Both the position numbers and the translations under genes were made by a program. A model generated the notes under the pieces. That model saw nothing but the letters and a program-made list of their open reading frames with translations, searched no databases and was not told the origin of the DNA. A DNA stretch of 64,000 nt from Azoarcus sp. DN11 (GTDB lineage Bacteria > Pseudomonadota > Gammaproteobacteria > Burkholderiales > Rhodocyclaceae), in NCBI RefSeq assembly GCF_003628555.1, contig NZ_CP021731.1, positions 1,488,001-1,552,000 of the forward strand. Reading direction: 5' to 3'. Positions within the stretch are counted from its first letter, which is position 1. Each line of letters starts with the position of its first letter. This document shows positions 12,004-23,784 of this stretch, in pieces.

Positions 12004-12009
12004 ATTATA
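12004..12009 (-). promoter_or_regulatory. Candidate -10 box for the diguanylate cyclase gene
   Basis: A perfect TATAAT on the minus strand lies about 35 bp before the ATG of the GGDEF gene. No convincing -35 box is found at 16-18 bp spacing, so this may be an activator-dependent promoter. Confidence 0.35.
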
Positions 12010-12169
12010 GGGATATCAGCGCAATGCCGACCATGTCGGTCTGGCCTGCGTGCGAATTTCCCGGCCGAAGGAGTGGCAGGGCTTCGACAGGCTCAGTCCG
12101 GAGGTGACGGCTTGCCAGACGGCGAGCTTGAATCGGGGGCGGGCCGCAACGGGCTTGTCGACAGCAAAT

Positions 12170-12331
12170 TCACCGCTCGTCGGCCGCGTTGCGGGCCTGC
12201 ATGCGCATGAACCACACAGCGAAGATCGTCGCGGCGGCAAGCGTCGAAGCCCCGATGGCTTCACCCGTGCCGAGCATCATGCCCGAAGCGCCGCCGCACC
12301 CCATCAGCAATCGATTGATCCACAGTTCCAT
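12170..12331 (-). CDS. Small SOS-linked membrane protein (53 aa), unknown
   Basis: The reading frame MELWINRLLMGCGGASGMML continues through a hydrophobic Ala/Ile/Phe helix (ASTLAAATIFAVWFM) and ends in a short charged tail RMQARNAADER. One membrane-spanning segment is likely. A Shine-Dalgarno GGAG lies 8-11 bases before the ATG. A near-ideal LexA box overlapping a promoter lies about 50 bp upstream. I do not recognise the family. Small LexA-controlled membrane proteins such as TisB exist in enterobacteria, but sequence similarity is not apparent. A longer in-frame start would run through the operator and is unlikely. Confidence 0.55.
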   Translation of the reverse strand: MELWINRLLMGCGGASGMMLGTGEAIGASTLAAATIFAVWFMRMQARNAADER

Positions 12332-12381
12332 GGTGGTCTCCGTCGGTAAGCAAGCCCATTGAGGGGCGCGTTGATTGATGA

Positions 12382-12416
12382 CTGTAAGTATATACAGTAT
12401 TCGACCCATAGGGCAA
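12382..12416 (-). promoter_or_regulatory. LexA (SOS) box overlapping a promoter
   Basis: CTGTAAGTATATACAG at 12382-12397 matches the LexA consensus CTGT-N8-ACAG with an AT-rich centre, and flanking bases extend it towards TACTGT/ACAGTA. On the minus strand a promoter reads TTGCCC (12411-12416), 18 bp, TATACT (12387-12392), so the -10 lies inside the box. Bound LexA would block it. It serves the 53-residue gene 50 bp downstream. Confidence 0.7.
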
Positions 12417-12520
12417 ATCCGGGGCGACGGCGGTCACGGACGTTCGGGTGAGCGTGGCGAATGGCGGCGCGCAAAATGGAAAGGGGCGCCGAAGCGCCCC
12501 TTGATTGCGATGTTGCCGTG

Positions 12521-14284
12521 TTACTTCTTGCGCGGCGGCGGCACGTCGGTGCAGCTGCCGTGCGCGACTTCGGCGGCCATGCCGACCGTCTCGCCGAGCG
12601 TGGGGTGCGGGTGGATGGTCTTGCCGATGTCGACCGCGTCCGCGCCCATCTCGATGGCGAGGCAGACTTCGCCGATCATGTCGCCGGCCGAGGGGCCGAC
12701 GATGGCTCCGCCGATCACGCGGTGCGTTTCGGCGTCGAAGATCAGCTTGGTGAAGCCGTAGTCGGCACCGTTGGCGATCGCGCGGCCGGAGGCGGCCCAC
12801 GGGAACTTGGCGGTCTCGACCTTGCGGCCTTCCTTCTTCGCCTGTTCTTCGGTGTAGCCGACCCAGGCCACTTCCGGATGGGTGTAAGCGACCCCCGGGA
12901 TCACCGTCGCGTCGAAGGCGGACTTCTCGCCGGCGGCGACTTCCGCTGCGACGTGCGCTTCATGCACCGCCTTGTGCGCGAGCATCGGGTTGCCGACGAC
13001 ATCGCCGATTGCGAAGATGTTGGGCACGTTGGTGCGCATCTGCGCATCGACCGGGATAAAGCCGCGGTCGGTGACGAGCACGCCCGCCTTCTCGGCCCCG
13101 ATCTTCTTGCCGTTCGGGCTGCGTCCAGCGGCCTGCAGGATCATGTCGTAGCGCTGCGAACCCTGCGGAGCCTTCTCGCCCTCGAAGGTGACCCACAGAC
13201 CATCTTCCTTCGCCTCGACGGCGACGGTCTTGGTCTTCAGCATCACGTTGTCGAAGCGTTGGGCGTTCTGCTTTTCCCACACCTTGACGGCGTCGCGGTC
13301 CGGGCCCTGCATCAGGCCGTCGAGCATTTCGACGACATCAACCCGGGTGCCGAGGGTCGAATACACCGTCGCCATTTCCAGGCCGATAATGCCGCCGCCG
13401 ATGACGAGCATCTTTTGCGGCACGAAGCGCAGTTCCAGCGCCCCGGTCGAGTCGACGATGCGCGGGTCGCGCGGGATGAAGGGCAGGTGCACCGCGGCGG
13501 AGCCCGCGGCGATGATGCACTGCTTGAACTTGATGACCTTCTTCTCGCCGGTCTTGTCTTGCGCGTCGCCCGTCGTGACTTCGACTTCGACGTGGTTCGG
13601 GTCGAGGAAGCTGCCGTAGCCACGCACGACGTCGACCTTGCGGCCCTTGGCCATGCCGGCGAGGCCGCCGGTCAGCTTGCCGACGACCTTGTCCTTGTGG
13701 GCACGCAGCGCATCGATATCGACAGTCGGCTTCGCGAAGGTGATGCCCGCTGCCGACATGTGCTCGGCCTCGTCCATCACCGCGGCGACGTGCAGCAGCG
13801 CCTTCGACGGGATGCAGCCGACGTTCAGGCACACGCCGCCGAGGGTCGCGTAGCGCTCGACGATCACGGTCTTGAGACCGAGGTCGGCGGAGCGGAACGC
13901 GGCCGAGTAGCCGCCGGGGCCGGCGCCGAGCACGAGCATGTCGCACTCGATGTCGGCACCGCCGGTGTGACTTGCGGCGGTCGGGGCGGCGGCGGGAGCA
14001 GCGGCCGGAGCCGGGGCTGCTGCGGGTGCAGCTGCAGCGGCAGCGCCAGCAGCTTCCACCTTCAGCAGCACGGCGCCTTCGCCGACCCTGTCGCCGACCT
14101 TGACCAGCACTTCGGTGACGATGCCGGCGGCCGACGAGGGCACGTCCATCGTCGCCTTGTCCGATTCGAGCGTGCAGATCGCGTCGTCGATGGCGATGGT
14201 GTCGCCGGCCTTCACGAACAGTTCGATCACCGGGACGGACTCGAAATCGCCGATATCCGGAACCTTGACTTCAACTTGGCTCAT
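12521..14284 (-). CDS. lpdA: Dihydrolipoyl dehydrogenase (E3) with N-terminal lipoyl domain
   Basis: A 587-residue E3. Residues 1-80 are a lipoyl domain with the modified Lys in TLESDKATMDVPS, followed by an Ala/Pro linker to about 115. The flavoprotein begins with the FAD motif VLGAGPGGYSAAF, has the redox disulphide in GGVCLNVGCIPSKALL, an NAD motif (VIGGGIIGLEMA) and the catalytic His-Glu in HPHPTLGE. E3 reoxidises dihydrolipoamide with NAD. Fusion of a lipoyl domain to E3 is known in betaproteobacteria and neisseriae. It follows aceF by 12 bp in the aceE-aceF-lpdA order, so it serves pyruvate dehydrogenase. Confidence 0.95.
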   Translation of the reverse strand: MSQVEVKVPDIGDFESVPVIELFVKAGDTIAIDDAICTLESDKATMDVPSSAAGIVTEVLVKVGDRVGEGAVLLKVEAAGAAAAAAPAAAPAPAAAPAAAPTAASHTGGADIECDMLVLGAGPGGYSAAFRSADLGLKTVIVERYATLGGVCLNVGCIPSKALLHVAAVMDEAEHMSAAGITFAKPTVDIDALRAHKDKVVGKLTGGLAGMAKGRKVDVVRGYGSFLDPNHVEVEVTTGDAQDKTGEKKVIKFKQCIIAAGSAAVHLPFIPRDPRIVDSTGALELRFVPQKMLVIGGGIIGLEMATVYSTLGTRVDVVEMLDGLMQGPDRDAVKVWEKQNAQRFDNVMLKTKTVAVEAKEDGLWVTFEGEKAPQGSQRYDMILQAAGRSPNGKKIGAEKAGVLVTDRGFIPVDAQMRTNVPNIFAIGDVVGNPMLAHKAVHEAHVAAEVAAGEKSAFDATVIPGVAYTHPEVAWVGYTEEQAKKEGRKVETAKFPWAASGRAIANGADYGFTKLIFDAETHRVIGGAIVGPSAGDMIGEVCLAIEMGADAVDIGKTIHPHPTLGETVGMAAEVAHGSCTDVPPPRKK

Positions 14285-14296
14285 GGTGCGGCCTCC

Positions 14297-15958
14297 TTAC
14301 AGCATGACCCGACGGAAGTCGGCCAGCAGTTGCGCGAGGTAGACGTTGAAGCGGGTCGCCAGCGCGCCGTCGATGACGCGGTGGTCGGCGGTCAGCGACA
14401 TCGGCAGCGTGAGGCGCGGCAGGAAAGCTTTGCCGTCCCACACCGGCTTCATCACCGACTTGTTGACGCCGAGGATCGCGACTTCGGGCGCATTGACGAT
14501 CGGCGCGAAGTAGGTGCCGCCGATGCCGCCGAGCGACGAGATCGTGAAGCAGGCACCCGACATGTCGGCCGGGCCGAGCTTGCCGTCGCGCGCCTTCTTC
14601 GCCAGTTCACCGGTTTCCGCGGCGATCTCGAACACGCTCTTCTTGTCGGCGTTCTTCACCACCGGCACGACGAGGCCATTCGGCGTATCGGCCGCGAAGC
14701 CGATGTTGAAGTACTTCTTGAGAACCAGATTGTCGCCGTCGAGCGAAGAGTTGAACTCGGGGAACTGCTGCAGCGCGCGCACCGAGGCCTTGATGATGAA
14801 GGCGAGCATCGTGAGCTTCTTGCCCGACTTCTCGTTTTCCTTGTTGATCGCGACGCGGAAGGCCTCGAGGTCGGTGATGTCGGCGTCCTCGTGATAGGTC
14901 ACGGCCGGGATCATCACCCAGTTGCGGGCGAGGTTCTGTGCGGAGATCTTCTTGATGCGCGACAGCGGCTTGGTCTCGATTTCGCCGAACTTGGAGAAAT
15001 CGACCTTCGGCCAGGGCAGCAGATCCAGGCCGCCACCGAGGCTCGCGCCGCCAGTTGCTGCGGCGGCCTTGCCCGGGACGACGCCGGTCTGCATCGCGCC
15101 CTTCACGAAGGCGGTGACGTCTTCCTTCAGGACGCGGCCCTTCGGGCCGGTCGCCTTGACCTGCGCGAGATCGACGCCGAGTTCGCGCGAGTAGGCGCGC
15201 ACCGAGGGGCTTGCGTGCACCTTGCCGCCGAGGGTGACGGCGGAGGGGGCGGCGACGTTGATCGGGGCGGACAGCGCCGACTGGCCGAAAGCGGCGGTCG
15301 AGGCCGCGGGGGTCGCGCCCGCCGGGGTCACGGCGGCAGGAGCCGGAGCCGATGCCGCAGCCGCAGGCGCGGCACCTGCGCCTTCGATGACGATCAGCAC
15401 AGCGCCCTGGGACACCTTGTCGCCGACCTTGACCTTCACTTCCTTGACGACGCCGGCGGCGGACGAGGGCACGTCCATCGTCGCCTTGTCGGATTCGAGC
15501 GTCGCGATCGCGTCGTCGACCTTGATGGTGTCGCCCGCCTTCACGAATAGCTCGATCACCGGCACATCGGAGAAGTCACCGATGTCCGGCACGGCGACTT
15601 CGATCCGGCCGGCGGCGACCGGCGCTGCCGCGGGGGTAGCGGGCGCAGCAGCGGGCGCGGCAGCCGCGGGGGCTGGAGCGGCTGCGGGGGCCGGAGCCGG
15701 TGCAGCGGCGCCGGCGGCGGCAGCCTCGACCTTGATCAGCACGCTGCCTTCGCCGACCTTGTCGCCGAGACCGACCAGCACTTCCTTGACGACACCGGCG
15801 GCCGAGGACGGCACGTCCATCGTCGCCTTGTCGGATTCGAGCGTCGCGATCGCGTCGTCGATATTGATCGTGTCGCCGACCTTCACGAACAGCTCGATGA
15901 CCGGCACCGCGGAGAAATCGCCGATGTCCGGGACCTTCACTTCAATCATTTGACTCAT
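14297..15958 (-). CDS. aceF: Dihydrolipoamide acetyltransferase (E2) of pyruvate dehydrogenase
   Basis: A 553-residue E2. Two lipoyl domains lie at about 1-80 and 120-200, each with ATLESDKATMDVPS around the lipoylated Lys, separated by Ala/Pro-rich swinging linkers. The peripheral-subunit binding domain is at about 250-290 (ASPSVRAYSRELGVDLAQV). The C-terminal catalytic domain carries the His-Asp motif in LTADHRVIDGALATRF. It transfers the acetyl group from lipoamide to CoA and forms the core of the complex. It lies 22 bp after aceE and 12 bp before lpdA. Confidence 0.96.
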   Translation of the reverse strand: MSQMIEVKVPDIGDFSAVPVIELFVKVGDTINIDDAIATLESDKATMDVPSSAAGVVKEVLVGLGDKVGEGSVLIKVEAAAAGAAAPAPAPAAAPAPAAAAPAAAPATPAAAPVAAGRIEVAVPDIGDFSDVPVIELFVKAGDTIKVDDAIATLESDKATMDVPSSAAGVVKEVKVKVGDKVSQGAVLIVIEGAGAAPAAAASAPAPAAVTPAGATPAASTAAFGQSALSAPINVAAPSAVTLGGKVHASPSVRAYSRELGVDLAQVKATGPKGRVLKEDVTAFVKGAMQTGVVPGKAAAATGGASLGGGLDLLPWPKVDFSKFGEIETKPLSRIKKISAQNLARNWVMIPAVTYHEDADITDLEAFRVAINKENEKSGKKLTMLAFIIKASVRALQQFPEFNSSLDGDNLVLKKYFNIGFAADTPNGLVVPVVKNADKKSVFEIAAETGELAKKARDGKLGPADMSGACFTISSLGGIGGTYFAPIVNAPEVAILGVNKSVMKPVWDGKAFLPRLTLPMSLTADHRVIDGALATRFNVYLAQLLADFRRVML

Positions 15959-15980
15959 GTTCTTGGTCTCCCTGGCTCTC

Positions 15981-18650
<2,670 letters not shown>

Positions 18651-18958
18651 GCTCTGTCTCCTTGTGTTGAGCTTCGCGGTTGGCGAATCCGCCCTTGAGA
18701 GGTGGTCCGGGTCGAATCCGTGAGACGCCGATCGCGTTTGATGATCGACATTTTTCGCATTCTAAAACCAGATTTCAGGATGTGCAATAATCTTGGCTGC
18801 CTATTCCGGGCAGGGAGAAGAGTTTGCGAGGGGCATGTGAGAGGCATGCGGGAAACGCGGCCAAGGCCATGCGGCGAGCGGCGTCGAGTGCGTTCGCGGT
18901 GGGGGGCGTGGGCATGGGTACGGCGCGGACGAACCGGTCCGCGCGGACCGGAGCGAGG
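18651..18958. other. Intergenic region upstream of aceE
   Basis: The stretch between the aceE start and the terminator of the upstream binding-protein gene holds no convincing gene. It contains the aceE promoter and 5' leader, and a GC-rich dyad near 18923-18944 (GCGCGGAC and GTCCGCGC) of unknown role. Confidence 0.6.
18759..18787 (-). promoter_or_regulatory. Sigma-70 promoter of aceE
   Basis: On the minus strand TTGCAC (18782-18787) is followed after 17 bp by TAGAAT (18759-18764), a strong housekeeping promoter. The predicted start leaves a leader of about 100 nt before the aceE ATG. Confidence 0.7.
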
Positions 18959-19006
18959 AAAAAAACCGGCCGGGAGAAAGGGAGGGAGAGGAAGATCTCC
19001 CGGCCG
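18959..19006 (-). terminator. Rho-independent terminator of the binding-protein gene
   Basis: A perfect 11-bp stem (CGGCCGGGAGA with TCTCCCGGCCG, loop 18978-18995) is followed on the minus strand by a run of seven T. It lies about 25 bp past the stop of the gene ending at 19031 and separates it from the aceE operon. Confidence 0.85.
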
Positions 19007-19030
19007 ATTCGGAAAACGGGATGCGGCAGG

Positions 19031-20209
19031 CTAGCGGCCCGATGCCCTGCGACGGTCGTCATCGTAGGCAAACACCACGTGACCGTCGCGCACCTCGCCC
19101 ATGAAAATATCATGGACGCTGGTGATCGTCTCGTGGCGGTCCTTCGAAAAGGGGGTGCGATACGTCATGACCACGCCCTCGATCTTCTCGTGCAGATTTT
19201 CCAGCGCCTCGCGGATGCGGTCGCCATCCGTGTTACCGGCCTGGCGTATCGCTGCGGCGAGCAGCAGCAGCGAATCATACCCCTGCGCGGCGGCGGGCGG
19301 GACGGGAATGCGGCCACCGCCCGTCGCTGTACGCCACGCCTCGAGAAAGGCCTGGCGTCGCGGCGAGGTCGGTTCGGGGATGAATGTCTGCGGCATGCGT
19401 GCGCCTTCGGCGTTGGGGCCGGCGTTGTCGATGAAATTCGACATCGCGAGCGTCCAGCTGCCGATCAGGGGCACACGCCAGTTGATGCGCGCCATGCCGT
19501 TGGCGATATGGGCGAGTTCCGGGCCGATGCCGTAGGTGAGGATCGCTTCGGCGCCGGCATCGCGCGCGCGGCGCAGCGGTATCGTCATGTCGGTCTGCTG
19601 GAGATTGAAGCGCTCGACCGCGACCGGTTTCAGGTCGCGTCCGGCAAGTGCGTGCTCGAGGTCCTCGCGCCCGAGCTGGCCGTAGTTGGTCGCGTCGTGA
19701 AAGATCGCGACGCGCTTCAGGCCACGCCGGTCGATCGCCTCGGAGACGATCATCGCGGCCTGGATCGTATCGTTGGCGGAAACGCGGAAGATGAAGTTGT
19801 CGGGATGTTGCGGGGGCAGGAACTGCCGGGTCAGCATCGAGCCGGTCGCCACGGAGGTGACCATCGGGATGCGCGCTTCCTGGTAGAAGCGCTGGCTCGC
19901 GAGGGCGACGCCGGTGTTGACGATGCCGAGTCCGGCGACGATGTGCTGCCTGGTGATGAGTTCCTGCACGACCTGTGCGCCGCGCTCGTTGCGCGCCTCG
20001 TCATCGCGTTCGATCAGCTCGATCGGCCGCCCGAGCACGCCACCCTTCGCGTTCAGTTCGGCCGCGGCGATGCGGATGCCTTCGCGCATCGAAATGCCCA
20101 TCGGGCTGGAGCCGCCGGTGAAGGGGCCGGACACGCCGATGCGGATCGGATCGGCAGCGAGGGTCGGCAGGGCGAGGAGATACAGCAGTGCGAAGATGAG
20201 GCGCAGCAC
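19031..20209 (-). CDS. ABC-type branched-chain amino acid-like substrate-binding protein
   Basis: About 392 residues with the type I periplasmic-binding (LivJ-like) fold. A signal peptide runs from the GTG at 20209 (LRLIFALLYLLALPTLAA), and the mature protein starts DPIRIGVSGPFTGGSSPMG. The family blocks IELIERDDEARNERGAQVVQ and ADAEAI-like AGAEAILTYG are visible. A longer ATG start 99 bp upstream would put 33 residues before the signal peptide and is less likely. No permease or ATPase genes are adjacent, so it may act as an extracytoplasmic sensor partner of the divergent PAS kinase rather than in uptake. Ligand unknown. Confidence 0.8.
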   Translation of the reverse strand: MLRLIFALLYLLALPTLAADPIRIGVSGPFTGGSSPMGISMREGIRIAAAELNAKGGVLGRPIELIERDDEARNERGAQVVQELITRQHIVAGLGIVNTGVALASQRFYQEARIPMVTSVATGSMLTRQFLPPQHPDNFIFRVSANDTIQAAMIVSEAIDRRGLKRVAIFHDATNYGQLGREDLEHALAGRDLKPVAVERFNLQQTDMTIPLRRARDAGAEAILTYGIGPELAHIANGMARINWRVPLIGSWTLAMSNFIDNAGPNAEGARMPQTFIPEPTSPRRQAFLEAWRTATGGGRIPVPPAAAQGYDSLLLLAAAIRQAGNTDGDRIREALENLHEKIEGVVMTYRTPFSKDRHETITSVHDIFMGEVRDGHVVFAYDDDRRRASGR

Positions 20210-20433
20210 GCGGGAATCTCTGTGTGGTCGGCAAGGCGGACAATGTACGTTCCGGGCGGGTGGGGCTGAATTGGCGAAAACCCCAAGCGCCGCCGGTTGC
20301 CCGGTCATAGGGAAAAACCCGACTGACGCCCGGCGGCCGCGGCCATGACAATGGCGCCCGTCCGGAGGCGTCGCAGGGCTTCGCGTTCCGGATTCGCTCC
20401 GCCTTGCTGTCGCCTGCTTACGATTTGACTCGA

Positions 20434-23136
20434 ATGTCCGATTCCGGCCGCCTCTCGCCGACCCACTGGTACTGGACCGCTCCCTACGTGGCGGTGGGCA
20501 TCTTCGCGCTGACGATGCTGGGCCTCGTGTGGCTGCTGCAACTGCGCGACGCTGAAACCCAGCGCAATGCGGTGGCGCGCGACGTGCAGTGGGCCGAGCA
20601 GACGATGCGCCTGCACATGCAGGGCACGGAGGAATTCCTGTCCCAGCTCGCCCGCGACCTCGCCGTCTCGGCGCTGGACCTGAACGGCTTCCAGGTCCGC
20701 GCCAACCAGCACATCGCGAACAACGGCGAACTGGTGAACGTCGCCTGGGTCGGCCCGGAAGAACTCGTGCGCTGGACCGCGCCTTTCGACACCACCGACT
20801 GGCTGGCGGGCGACGCCCTGTCGCGCGTGCAGGCCGCCACCTTCCACCGCGCCCGCGATACGGGGCATCCGAGCTATGGCGAGGCCTATCAGGCGGCGGG
20901 CAAGCACATCATGCTCGAAGTGTTCGTGCCGGTGCGGCACGGGCGCGAGTTCCTCGGTGCGATCGTCGGCGTCTACTCGATCGAGCGGGTGTTGCAGTAC
21001 CTGGTGCCGAGCTGGTTCGGCGAGAAATACCATCTCGCGCTGATCGGTGCCCTGGGCGAAACGCTGGCGGTGAATTCGAGCGTCGCCGACCTCGACAAGA
21101 GCATCTCGTACTCGATCCCCCTCGATCCGCCCGGCACCGGACTGGTGTTGCGCGCGACGGCCTTCCGCACCGCGAGCCAGCTGCCGCAGGCGTTGCCGAC
21201 GGCGATGATCATCGGCCTGTCGATCATCGTGCTGTGGAGCCTGTGGCTGCTGCGCACCCACGTGCAGCGGCGCGTGCGGGTCGAGAAGGAGCGCGACCGC
21301 CTCTTCAACCTGTCGCTCGACCTGTTGTGCATCGTCGGCCTCGACGGCGTGTTCCGCCGCGCCAACCCGGCGTTCGAGCGCACCCTCGGCTATCTGCCGG
21401 ACGAGTTGCCAGGGCGGCCGCTGCTCGAACTCGTGCATGCGGATGACGTGCCCTTCGCGGTCGAGCAGTTACGCCGGCTCGCGGACGGGCAGGCGGTCAG
21501 CTTCGAGATCCGCTGCCGCGGCGCCGATGGCAGCTTCCGCTGGCTCGACTGGAGCATCAATCCGGTGCGTGAGGAAAAGCTCGTGTATGCCGTCGCGCAC
21601 GACATCACCGGCCGCAAGGCGAGCGAGGAGGCGCTGCGCGCGGAATCGGCGTTCCGCAAGGCGATGGAGGAGTCGGTGATGACCGGCATGCGCGCCATCG
21701 ACCTCACCGGCCGCATCATCTACGTGAACTCGGCCTTCTGCCGCCTGGTGGGTTTCGACGAGGACGAGCTCATCGGCGCGACGCGGCCGTTCCCGTACTG
21801 GGCGCCCGAGGAGCTCGAGGTGTGCAGCCACAACCTCGACCTCACGCTGCTGGGCCGCGCGCCCCCGAGCGGCTTCGAGATGCACATCCGGCGCAAGAAC
21901 GGCGAGCGGATCGATGCACGCTTCTACCTGTCCCCGCTGATCGACGCCAACGGCGTGCAGACCGGCTGGATGGCTTCGGTCACCGACATCACCGAGCCGA
22001 AGCGCATCCGCGCCGCGCTCGAGGCCGCGCACGAGCGCTTCGAGGCGGTGCTGGACGGCCTCGAAGCCGCGGTGTTCGTCGCCGACGCCCGCACCGACGA
22101 GATCCTCTTCGCCAACCGCGCGTTCAAGAGCATCCACGGCTTCGATGCGGTCGGGCGGACGGTGCGCGGCGTCGCCGTGCCGCAGCCCGAGCGCGGCGAC
22201 TACCCGGTCGATCCCCGCGGCCTCACGGCCGCCGACCTGCCGCGCGAGCTCTTCGACGGCGAACTGCAGCATCCGCTGTCCGGGCGCTGGTACCACGTGC
22301 GCGAGCGTGCGACGCGCTGGGTGGACGGGCGCGTCGTGCGCATGGGTATCGCGACCGACATCACCGAGCGCAAGCAGACCGCGGAAGTGTCGCGCCAGCA
22401 GGCCGAGCGCCTGCAGCGCACGTCGCGCCTGATCACGATGGGCGAGATGGCCTCCACGCTCGCGCACGAACTCAACCAGCCGCTGTCGGCCATCGCCAAC
22501 TACAGCATGGGATGCGTCACGCGCATCCAGTCGGGCAACTGGCGCGAGGAAGAGCTGCTGGCGGCGATGCAAAAGGCGAGTTTCCAGGCCGAGCGCGCCG
22601 GCAAGATCATCCGCCGCATCCGCGAATTCGTGAAGAAGAGCGAGCCGCGACGCAGCGCGGTGCAGATTTCCGACGTGCTGGACGACGCGATCGGCTTCGC
22701 CGAGATCGACGCGCGACGGGTGAGCTCGCGCATCGTGTCGGAGGTCGCCCCCGACCTGCCGCCCGTCTTCGCCGATCGCATCATGATCGAACAGGTCGTG
22801 CTGAACCTGGTGAAGAACGGCATCGACGCGATGGCGGACCTGCCCGACGAGCAGCGCGTGCTCACCGTGCGTGCCCGCTCGCTCGGCCCGCGGGCGGTGG
22901 AGGTCGCGGTCATCGACCGCGGGCACGGCATCGGTGAGGAAGAGCGCGGGCGTCTCTTCACGCCCTTTTACACAACCAAGGCGGAAGGCATGGGGATGGG
23001 CCTGAACATCTGCCGCTCCATCATCGAATTCCACGACGGGCGCCTGATTGTGGATTCCAACCCGGAAGGGGGTACCATCTTCTCATTCACATTGCCCACC
23101 GAGGTCGCCGGTGACCGGACAGTCCGCCGTGTCTGA
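20434..23136 (+). CDS. Membrane PAS-domain sensor histidine kinase (FixL/DctB-like)
   Basis: About 900 residues. Two transmembrane helices (about 15-36 and 257-275) flank a periplasmic sensor domain of roughly 220 residues. Three PAS modules follow (about 285-395, 405-520, 535-645). The dimerisation box is TLAHELNQPLSAIANY with H678, the FixL/TodS/DctB style. ATPase motifs are LNLVKNGIDAM, VIDRGHGIG and GMGMGLNICRSIIE. It has no receiver and overlaps the FixJ-type regulator gene by 26 bp, so the two form one system. The periplasmic domain and the divergent binding-protein gene suggest sensing of an extracellular solute. An ATG 30 bp upstream is also possible. Confidence 0.88.
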   Translation: MSDSGRLSPTHWYWTAPYVAVGIFALTMLGLVWLLQLRDAETQRNAVARDVQWAEQTMRLHMQGTEEFLSQLARDLAVSALDLNGFQVRANQHIANNGELVNVAWVGPEELVRWTAPFDTTDWLAGDALSRVQAATFHRARDTGHPSYGEAYQAAGKHIMLEVFVPVRHGREFLGAIVGVYSIERVLQYLVPSWFGEKYHLALIGALGETLAVNSSVADLDKSISYSIPLDPPGTGLVLRATAFRTASQLPQALPTAMIIGLSIIVLWSLWLLRTHVQRRVRVEKERDRLFNLSLDLLCIVGLDGVFRRANPAFERTLGYLPDELPGRPLLELVHADDVPFAVEQLRRLADGQAVSFEIRCRGADGSFRWLDWSINPVREEKLVYAVAHDITGRKASEEALRAESAFRKAMEESVMTGMRAIDLTGRIIYVNSAFCRLVGFDEDELIGATRPFPYWAPEELEVCSHNLDLTLLGRAPPSGFEMHIRRKNGERIDARFYLSPLIDANGVQTGWMASVTDITEPKRIRAALEAAHERFEAVLDGLEAAVFVADARTDEILFANRAFKSIHGFDAVGRTVRGVAVPQPERGDYPVDPRGLTAADLPRELFDGELQHPLSGRWYHVRERATRWVDGRVVRMGIATDITERKQTAEVSRQQAERLQRTSRLITMGEMASTLAHELNQPLSAIANYSMGCVTRIQSGNWREEELLAAMQKASFQAERAGKIIRRIREFVKKSEPRRSAVQISDVLDDAIGFAEIDARRVSSRIVSEVAPDLPPVFADRIMIEQVVLNLVKNGIDAMADLPDEQRVLTVRARSLGPRAVEVAVIDRGHGIGEEERGRLFTPFYTTKAEGMGMGLNICRSIIEFHDGRLIVDSNPEGGTIFSFTLPTEVAGDRTVRRV

Positions 23137-23749
23137 ACAATGCATCTACATCGTCGACGACGACGAGGCGCTGCGCGATTCACTGGTGTGGCTGCTCGAA
23201 TCGAGCGGCCATCGCGTGCGGGCGTGGGAGTCGGCCGAGAGCTTCCTGCGCGACTACCTGCCGGCGATGACCGGCTGCCTGGTGCTCGATGTGCGCATGC
23301 CGGGCATGAGCGGGCTGGAACTGTTCGAGGAGTTGAAGCGCCGTCATTGCACGCTACCGGTGATTTTTATCACCGGTCACGGCGACGTGCCGATGGCAGT
23401 ATCGGCGGTGAAGAAAGGGGCGATCGATTTCATCGAGAAACCGTTCAGCGAGCGCGACATGCTGAACCTGATCGGAGAGTGCCTGACAGCCGAGCAGGAG
23501 AGCCGCAACAAGCGCCAGCACGAAGCCGACACGGCGCGGCGGCTGATGCACCTGACGCAGCGCGAGCGCGAAGTGCTGGATCTCATCATCGCCGGCAAGC
23601 TCAACAAGCAGATCGCCGACGTGCTCGGCATCAGCATCAAGACGGTGGAAGTGCATCGGGCGCGGGTGATGGAGAAGATGGAGGCGAATTCGCTCGCCGA
23701 ACTCGTCCAGAACGTGCTGGTCCTACCGGGAGTCGGCGGCCGCGGATAG
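23111..23749 (+). CDS. FixJ-family response regulator (REC plus LuxR HTH)
   Basis: About 212 residues. The receiver starts IYIVDDDEALRDSL with the phospho-acceptor D60 in LVLDVRMPGMSG and the switch region FITGHGDVPMAV, then KP in IEKPFSERD. The output domain is a LuxR-type HTH (LTQREREVLDLIIAGKLNKQ and GISIKTVEVHRARVM). It overlaps the kinase gene. The GTG at 23111 is preceded by GAGGT at a good distance; GTG at 23129 is an alternative. The cytochrome c gene 35 bp downstream is a possible operon member or target. Confidence 0.9.
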   Translation: MTGQSAVSEQCIYIVDDDEALRDSLVWLLESSGHRVRAWESAESFLRDYLPAMTGCLVLDVRMPGMSGLELFEELKRRHCTLPVIFITGHGDVPMAVSAVKKGAIDFIEKPFSERDMLNLIGECLTAEQESRNKRQHEADTARRLMHLTQREREVLDLIIAGKLNKQIADVLGISIKTVEVHRARVMEKMEANSLAELVQNVLVLPGVGGRG

Positions 23750-23784
23750 GTAGCGGCTCGCCTGTGAGGTTTGGGGGGAGGGGT

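Noticed and set aside
12461..15550. A 1029-codon open frame on the plus strand across lpdA and aceF
   Set aside because: It is the antisense shadow of two clear genes, rich in His, Arg, Asp and Gly as expected from reversed high-GC codons, with no family motif.
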